Positions 24,202 through 27,621 of a stretch of 27,621 nt of DNA are shown here, piece by piece (position 1 is the first letter of the stretch; every line of letters starts with the position of its first letter). Source of the DNA: JBIOUF01 sp044866695 (lineage in GTDB: Bacteria; Actinomycetota; Actinomycetes; Propionibacteriales; Nocardioidaceae); contig JBIOUF010000184.1 in assembly GCA_044866695.1 (NCBI GenBank), positions 1-27,621 on the forward strand, written 5' to 3'. Below the pieces are notes generated by a model, which worked only from the letters and a program-made list of their open reading frames with translations, was not told the origin of the DNA and made no database searches. The translations under genes were made by a program, and so were the position numbers.

Positions 24202-24857
24202 GCTCGGCCTCCCTTCGCGGCGGTGCGGATGACGACCAGCCCGCCCTTGGGGCCGGGCACGGCGCCCTTCACCAGGACCAGGCCGCGGTCGGCGTCCACG
24301 GAGTGCACGGTGAGGTTCTGGGTGGTCACGGTGCTCGCGCCCATCCGGCCGGCCATGCGCATGCCCTTGAACACGCGGCCCGGCGTGGCGCAGCCGCCGA
24401 TCGACCCGGGCTTGCGGTGGTTGCGGTGCGCGCCGTGCGACGCCGAGACGCCGGCGAAGCCGTGCCGCTTCATGGTGCCGGCGAAGCCCTTGCCCTTGCT
24501 CGTGGCGGTCACGTCGACCACGTCGCCCGCGGCGAACACGTCCGGGGTCAGCTCCTGGCCGACCGAGTACGACGAGGCGTCCGCGGTGCGGATCTCCACC
24601 AGGTGGCGGCGCGGGGTGACGCCTGCCTTGGCGAAGTGGCCGGCCCTGGGCTTGTTGACCTTGCGGCCGTCCACCTCGCCGTACCCGATCTGCACCGCGT
24701 TGTAGCCGTCGGTCTCCGCGCCGCGCACCTGGGTGACCACGTTGGTGCCGGCCGCGACGACGGTGACCGGGACGACCCGGTTGTTCTCGTCCCACAGCTG
24801 GGTCATGCCGAGCTTGGTGCCCAGCAGGCCCTTCACGTTGCGTTCCACAGTGCTCAT
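24198..24857 (-). CDS. rplC: Ribosomal protein L3
   Basis: L3 reaches the peptidyl-transferase centre and is an early assembly protein. The protein has 219 residues from ATG 24857: STVERNVKGLLGTKLGMTQ, then DVFAAGDVVDVTATSKGKGF, TMKRHGFAGVSASHGAHRNH and KPGSIGGCATPGRVFKGMRM, with the usual end VLVKGAVPGPKGGLVVIRTA. It starts 13 bases after rpsJ. Confidence 0.98.
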   Translation of the reverse strand: MSTVERNVKGLLGTKLGMTQLWDENNRVVPVTVVAAGTNVVTQVRGAETDGYNAVQIGYGEVDGRKVNKPRAGHFAKAGVTPRRHLVEIRTADASSYSVGQELTPDVFAAGDVVDVTATSKGKGFAGTMKRHGFAGVSASHGAHRNHRKPGSIGGCATPGRVFKGMRMAGRMGASTVTTQNLTVHSVDADRGLVLVKGAVPGPKGGLVVIRTAAKGGRA

Positions 24858-24870
24858 GGTTCAGTCGGCC

Positions 24871-25179
24871 TCAGAGCTTGATCTCGATGTCGACGCCGGC
24901 GGGCAGGTCCAGCCGCATCAGCGAGTCGACGGTCTTCGGCGTGGGGTCGATGATGTCGATGAGCCGCTTGTGCGTGCGCATCTCGAAGTGCTCACGGCTG
25001 TCCTTGTACTTGTGCGGCGAGCGGATCACGCAGTAGACGTTCTTCTCGGTGGGCAGGGGCACAGGGCCGGCGACCCGGGCGCCGGTGCGGGTGACCGTGT
25101 CGACGATCTTCCGCGCCGAGGTGTCGATGACCTCGTGGTCGTAGGCCTTGAGCCTGATGCGGATCTTCTGTCCCGCCAT
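24871..25179 (-). CDS. rpsJ: Ribosomal protein S10
   Basis: S10 is a 30S head protein that also works as NusE in antitermination. The protein has 102 residues from ATG 25179, with GAGGA 6 bases upstream: AGQKIRIRLKAYDHEVID, then VTRTGARVAGPVPLPTEKNV, SPHKYKDSREHFEMRTHKRL and DLPAGVDIEIKL. It heads the long cluster; the rpsL-rpsG-fusA-tuf genes that often lie just upstream in actinobacteria are not next to it here. Confidence 0.98.
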   Translation of the reverse strand: MAGQKIRIRLKAYDHEVIDTSARKIVDTVTRTGARVAGPVPLPTEKNVYCVIRSPHKYKDSREHFEMRTHKRLIDIIDPTPKTVDSLMRLDLPAGVDIEIKL

Positions 25180-25204
25180 CAGCCGTCCTCATTCCTCGTT
25201 CGGT

Positions 25205-25228
25205 AGCCCGCAGCAACGCTGCCGGGCT
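25205..25228 (-). promoter_or_regulatory. Strong hairpin just upstream of rpsJ
   Basis: On the transcribed strand AGCCCGGCAGC and GCTGCGGGCT pair over ten bases with one bulged G and a GTT loop. It ends about 25 bases before the rpsJ ATG, close enough to affect ribosome access. No T-run follows. Confidence 0.6.
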
Positions 25229-25296
25229 CGTGCCGCCTGGAACCGGTGCGCCCCGGGAGGGACACCCCGCCGCCGCTCCGACCCTCGGCACTCCGA

Positions 25297-25330
25297 CCCC
25301 CGAGGTCGGGCGTGTCGGGCGCCTCGGGGG
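25297..25330 (-). promoter_or_regulatory. Nine-base-pair hairpin in the S10 leader
   Basis: CCCCCGAGG and CCTCGGGGG are perfect inverse copies with a 16-base loop. A direct repeat GGTCGGAG lies just downstream on the minus strand. It may be a leader control element; the role is inferred. Confidence 0.6.
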
Positions 25331-25370
25331 CGCGGACCGACGACCTGCGTGAGTGGGTTGTCGAGATGGT

Positions 25371-25388
25371 GCCCACCGTGCGGTGGGC
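25371..25388 (-). promoter_or_regulatory. Seven-base-pair hairpin in the S10 leader
   Basis: GCCCACC and GGTGGGC pair around a four-base loop; the dyad is perfect over eight bases each side in the DNA. It is the first of three leader hairpins in the direction of rpsJ transcription. Confidence 0.55.
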
Positions 25389-25624
25389 GTTCTGGGGTCT
25401 CCTGGTGCGGTGCGGGCACGTCACGCTGCCGGATGCCAGGAGATGCGGTTCAGCAGTCAAGTGGTCGTACTCGCAACCCCGGCGACCCCGCCGGAGCAAC
25501 CGGTCTATCTTGTCAGAGAGGTGGCGGCGGGGCAAATCACCCCCGGCCGCCCGGTCGCCCGGCCGCCCGCTCGCCGTACGCCCGTTCACCGCAGGCCCAG
25601 GAGAGGACTCGAGAGGACCGGCTG

Positions 25625-26089
25625 ATGGAGCTCGCGGCCGACGCCGAGACCTCCGCGCGTGCCCTGTTGGCCCGCGCCCGCGCCACCGCCGGGTCCGGGC
25701 GCGGCGACGCGCGCGAGGCGGCCTTGCGGCTGGCCCGCCAGGCAGGGCGGACCGCGTCGGCCGCGGGACTGGAGGAGCTGTTCCTGGAGGCCCTGCATGC
25801 CCAGGTGGGGCTGGAGGACGGACCGCTGGAGCAGATCCCCGCCGCTCGTCGCGCTCTGCGGATCGTCCGTCGCTATCCCGGCGCCACCGCCCGAGGATGG
25901 GAGGCCGCCCTGCTGCAGCTGCTCGGGAGCGCGCAGGTCGACGCCGACCGGGTCCCCGAGGCGCTGGCCAGCTTCCGTGCCGCCCTCGCCCTGCGCGAGG
26001 ACGTCGGCGCCCCCGACGACGTCGACGTCGCCCGCGACCTGGTCGCCTGGGCCACCCGCCTCGCCGGCGCCCTCCGCCACCCCTCCTGA
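25625..26089 (+). CDS. Small hypothetical protein, helical and TPR-like
   Basis: A 154-residue protein from ATG 25625, with AGAGGA 7 bases upstream. I do not recognise a named family. The sequence is almost wholly helical and Ala/Leu/Arg-rich. The segment LLQLLGSAQVDADRVPEALASF then RAALALREDVGAPDDVDVAR has the spacing of a tetratricopeptide repeat, and the earlier EAALRLARQAGRTASAAGLEEL may be another. TPR proteins mediate protein contacts. No signal peptide or membrane span is seen. It is divergent from the S10 cluster and is followed at once by a 32-bp tandem repeat. Confidence 0.65.
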   Translation: MELAADAETSARALLARARATAGSGRGDAREAALRLARQAGRTASAAGLEELFLEALHAQVGLEDGPLEQIPAARRALRIVRRYPGATARGWEAALLQLLGSAQVDADRVPEALASFRAALALREDVGAPDDVDVARDLVAWATRLAGALRHPS

Positions 26090-26094
26090 CCCTC

Positions 26095-26253
26095 GCAGCA
26101 CCGCCGACCCGGCGCATCCTCCCCCCACAACACCGCCCACCCGGCCCAACCTCCCCCGCAGCACCGCCGAGCCGGCGCGTCCTCACCGCGCAGCACCGCC
26201 CAGCCGGCGCGTCCTCACCGCGCAGCACCGCCCAGCCGGCCCAACCTCCCCCG
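26095..26253. repeat. 32-bp tandem repeat, five units
   Basis: Units start at 26095, 26127, 26158, 26190 and 26222, that is every 31-32 bases, each with the core GCAGCACCGCCxAGCCGGC and then a CCTC(A/C)CC-like end. They begin 6 bases after the stop of the TPR-like gene. The unit is not a multiple of three and no spacers separate the copies, so it is a minisatellite and not a coding or CRISPR repeat. Confidence 0.85.
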
Positions 26254-26285
26254 CGGGGTGGCAGGCATCGAAGCGGCTGCATCCC

Positions 26286-26370
26286 GTCGGCGTCTTGTGA
26301 CTGCCGGGCCGGAAGGCACCCAGCAGGGAGATCACGCCGACTCGGCGCGGGTGAATCCGGTGGTCGGCGT
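26286..26370 (+). ncRNA. Candidate structured RNA with two exclusive pairings
   Basis: GTCGGC (26286-26291) pairs with GCCGAC (26336-26341); inside, GTGA pairs with TCAC, CTGC with GCAG and GGG with CCC, about 17 pairs in all around a GCC-GGAA-GGC tip, with bulges GTCTT and GGAGA. A second copy of GTCGGCGT at 26363-26370 can pair with the same ACGCCGAC (26334-26341). The segment lies just ahead of the gene at 26397. I cannot match it to a known riboswitch class; transcription through it is assumed, not shown. Confidence 0.4.
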
Positions 26371-26381
26371 GTGGCGTGCAG

Positions 26382-26387
26382 TATTAC
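26382..26387 (+). promoter_or_regulatory. Possible -10 box for a leaderless gene
   Basis: TATTAC lies 9 bases before the ATG at 26397 with no Shine-Dalgarno site between them. That spacing fits a leaderless message, common in actinomycetes. No good -35 is seen. Confidence 0.35.
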
Positions 26388-26396
26388 CGTGGGCCC

Positions 26397-26807
26397 ATGG
26401 GCCCCGGCTGGCTCGAAGCGGTGCTGGCCACGGCAGTGTGCATCTCACTGGCCGCGCTGGTCGCGTGCCCGCAGGCATGGCTGGCCGGCGGACGGCTGCT
26501 GGCACTGGTGGGCCGTCAGCTGGCCCGGTTCGCCCCGCGGCGCGCGAGCACCCGGCCGATCGAGCGGATCGCCCACGACGCGCGGCGGCTGGGACGCAGC
26601 TACCGCTACCCCCCGCGGGGCCGCTCGTTCGCCCGGTTCGAGGGCACCCGGTGGGCCTACGACAAGGTCCTGGCCGAAGGCTGCGCCGCCCTCGGGATCG
26701 TGCACCTGCTCGACGTTCTCGGGCCGGGGGCAGAGCTGGACGCGGAGCGGGAACGGGTCGAGGATCTGCTCAAGGAGGCGGGCCTGCGTCTCGACGACGC
26801 CGCGTGA
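26397..26807 (+). CDS. Conserved actinobacterial small protein with an N-terminal membrane segment
   Basis: A 136-residue protein from ATG 26397; a GTG at 26376 in frame would add seven residues overlapping the -10 candidate. Residues 5-35 are hydrophobic (LEAVLATAVCISLAALVAC), a single membrane span or signal anchor. The soluble part reads RPIERIAHDARRLGRSYRY, then ARFEGTRWAYDKVLAEGCAA and LGIVHLLDVLGPGAELDAER, ending VEDLLKEAGLRL. I recall similar short proteins of unknown function in many actinobacteria, with the IERIA-D-RRLG and AYD-VL-EAC-ALG patterns. It is convergent with trmB, 16 bases apart, so terminators must be shared or absent. Confidence 0.75.
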   Translation: MGPGWLEAVLATAVCISLAALVACPQAWLAGGRLLALVGRQLARFAPRRASTRPIERIAHDARRLGRSYRYPPRGRSFARFEGTRWAYDKVLAEGCAALGIVHLLDVLGPGAELDAERERVEDLLKEAGLRLDDAA

Positions 26808-26823
26808 CTGCCCCGCGGTCGGA

Positions 26824-27573
26824 TTACCGCCGCCGGTAGGCAAGGTCCCAGACGTCGCGCCCGTCGCGGGCCGCCCGCCGCTCGAACCGGGTCATCGGTC
26901 GCGACGCCCACCGCTGGACCGGGCCTCCCCGCAGCTCCGGCTCCGCGCCCAGCGCCTCGCGCATCCGCGCCGCGTAGCCCGCCCAGTCGGTGGCCAGGCG
27001 CCACACGCCTCCGGGCGCCAGCCGAGAGGCGGCCAGCCCCACGAACCGCGCCGTCACCAGCCGGCGCTTGTGATGCCTGGTCTTGGGCCACGGGTCGGGG
27101 AAGAACGTCCACAGCTCGGCGACGCTCCCGGGCCCCAGCAGGTGGTGCATCGCCCAGACCGCGTCGATCCCGCAGGTCCGGACGTTGCCGACGCCGGCGC
27201 GCTCCAGCCGGCGCAACGTCTCGGCCACGCCCGGCCGCCACACCTCGAACGCCAGCAGGTTCAGCTCCGGCCGCTCCGCCGCCACGGCGGCGACCGTCTC
27301 CCCGACTCCCGAGCCGATCTCGACGACCAGCGGCGCGGTCCTCCCGAACCACGCCGCGGGGTCGAACCCGGCCTGCGCGACCGGGTCCGGGATGTGCCAG
27401 TCCGCCGCGTGCCGCTCCCAGGCGTCGGCCTGCGCGGCGGTGAGCCGGCTCCCCCTCCGCCGGTACGTCGCGGGGTGGTCGGCGCCGTGCCGCAGCTCGG
27501 CCAGGCCGGTGCGTGGCCGGGCGGGGCCGGCCCCGCCTCGCCGTACCGGCTCTTGGCTCACGCCCACGATCAT
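26824..27573 (-). CDS. trmB: tRNA (guanine-N7-)-methyltransferase, G46
   Basis: TrmB makes m7G46 in the tRNA variable loop using SAM. The protein has 249 residues from ATG 27573, with GAGG upstream; GTG at 27561 is a second possible start. The N terminus carries ATYRRRGSRLTAAQADAWER, motif I is PLVVEIGSGVGETVAA at 81-96, and the family hallmark ELWTFFPDPWPKTRHHKRR is at about 153-171. It ends TRFERRAARDGRDVWDLAYR. The 48 bases upstream to the window edge hold nothing I can assign. Confidence 0.95.
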   Translation of the reverse strand: MIVGVSQEPVRRGGAGPARPRTGLAELRHGADHPATYRRRGSRLTAAQADAWERHAADWHIPDPVAQAGFDPAAWFGRTAPLVVEIGSGVGETVAAVAAERPELNLLAFEVWRPGVAETLRRLERAGVGNVRTCGIDAVWAMHHLLGPGSVAELWTFFPDPWPKTRHHKRRLVTARFVGLAASRLAPGGVWRLATDWAGYAARMREALGAEPELRGGPVQRWASRPMTRFERRAARDGRDVWDLAYRRR

Positions 27574-27621
27574 GCAAGGCCTCGGTCGACGGGTCCACGC
27601 CAGCCCGGTTCTCTTCCACAG

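Larger units (their letters stand above)
25180..25624 (-). promoter_or_regulatory. Leader/promoter region of the S10 cluster
   Basis: This 445-base gap between rpsJ and the divergent small gene has no gene of its own. On the minus strand it contains three stem-loops (25371-25388, 25297-25330 and 25205-25228) in order toward rpsJ. Possible promoter parts are TTGCCC (25535-25530) with CAAGAT (25512-25507) at 17 bases, and TTGACT (25460-25455) with TGGCAT at 16 bases; both are weak. The divergent gene at 25625 must also be served from here. Confidence 0.45.

Noticed and set aside
25180..25291. Small upstream open frame starting at ATG 25192 in the rpsJ leader
   Set aside because: It runs into rpsJ in another frame with no coding character; the ATG is part of the GAGGAATGAGGA region serving as the rpsJ ribosome-binding site.
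26095..26253. CRISPR array
   Set aside because: The units are directly adjacent with no unique spacers and no cas genes nearby.
26297..26335. GGCCGGAAGG with CAGCAG resembles the SRP 4.5S RNA tip
   Set aside because: The conserved internal-loop bases around the tip differ, an extra CCC/GGG stem is inserted, and no matching outer helix of 4.5S RNA is seen.

Overview
The window is GC-rich DNA (roughly 70 percent or more by eye) with many GTG starts, strong Shine-Dalgarno sites and a fused S10-spc-alpha ribosomal protein cluster in actinobacterial order. It therefore comes from an actinomycete (Actinomycetota). I would guess a Nocardioidaceae-like or related lineage, but nothing in the sequence fixes the family.

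Layout. Positions 1-2225 hold three minus-strand genes: the start of pyruvate phosphate dikinase, an aldo/keto reductase of the YghZ type, and a glyoxalase-fold (VOC) protein. A divergent AraC-family regulator (2264-3221) is broken by a +1 frameshift. A LysR regulator (minus) and an RhtA-like EamA exporter (plus) face away from each other across a short gap that carries a dyad, a classic regulator/target pair. Two minus-strand RNA-modification genes follow: an RsmC-like methyltransferase and truA.

From 7016 to 25179 runs one almost unbroken minus-strand cluster. In transcription order it is rpsJ, rplC, rplD, rplW, rplB, rpsS, rplV, rpsC, rplP, rpmC, rpsQ, rplN, rplX, rplE, rpsN, rpsH, rplF, rplR, rpsE, rpmD, rplO, secY, adk, map, an alkaline-phosphatase-superfamily lipoprotein gene, infA, rpmJ, rpsM, rpsK, rpsD, rpoA, rplQ, then truA and the methyltransferase. 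Many genes overlap by 1-4 bases (ATGA, GTGA, TGATG), so translation is probably coupled. The cluster makes ribosomal proteins, the SecYEG channel subunit, adenylate kinase, methionine aminopeptidase, IF-1 and RNA polymerase alpha, so ribosome assembly, protein export, N-terminal processing and transcription capacity would be produced together.

Upstream of rpsJ is a roughly 330-base leader with three strong hairpins. Beyond it lie a small TPR-like hypothetical gene, a 32-bp tandem repeat, a structured segment with mutually exclusive pairings, a conserved actinobacterial small protein, and trmB.

Most notable: (1) at least four ribosomal proteins (L30, L5, L24, S17) carry N-terminal tails built from in-frame 12-bp tandem repeats (4-residue units TTGS, TEPx, KGSA, GKPA), with starts fixed by Shine-Dalgarno sites or stop/start overlap; L4 carries an 18-bp-type repeat in its C-terminal tail; (2) a phosphatase-superfamily lipoprotein gene is inserted between map and infA; (3) there are riboswitch-like alternative pairings at 26286-26370; (4) four copies of GTTGTGGCC in opposed pairs lie between rplQ and truA. 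I see no CRISPR array, transposase, tRNA or rRNA gene.
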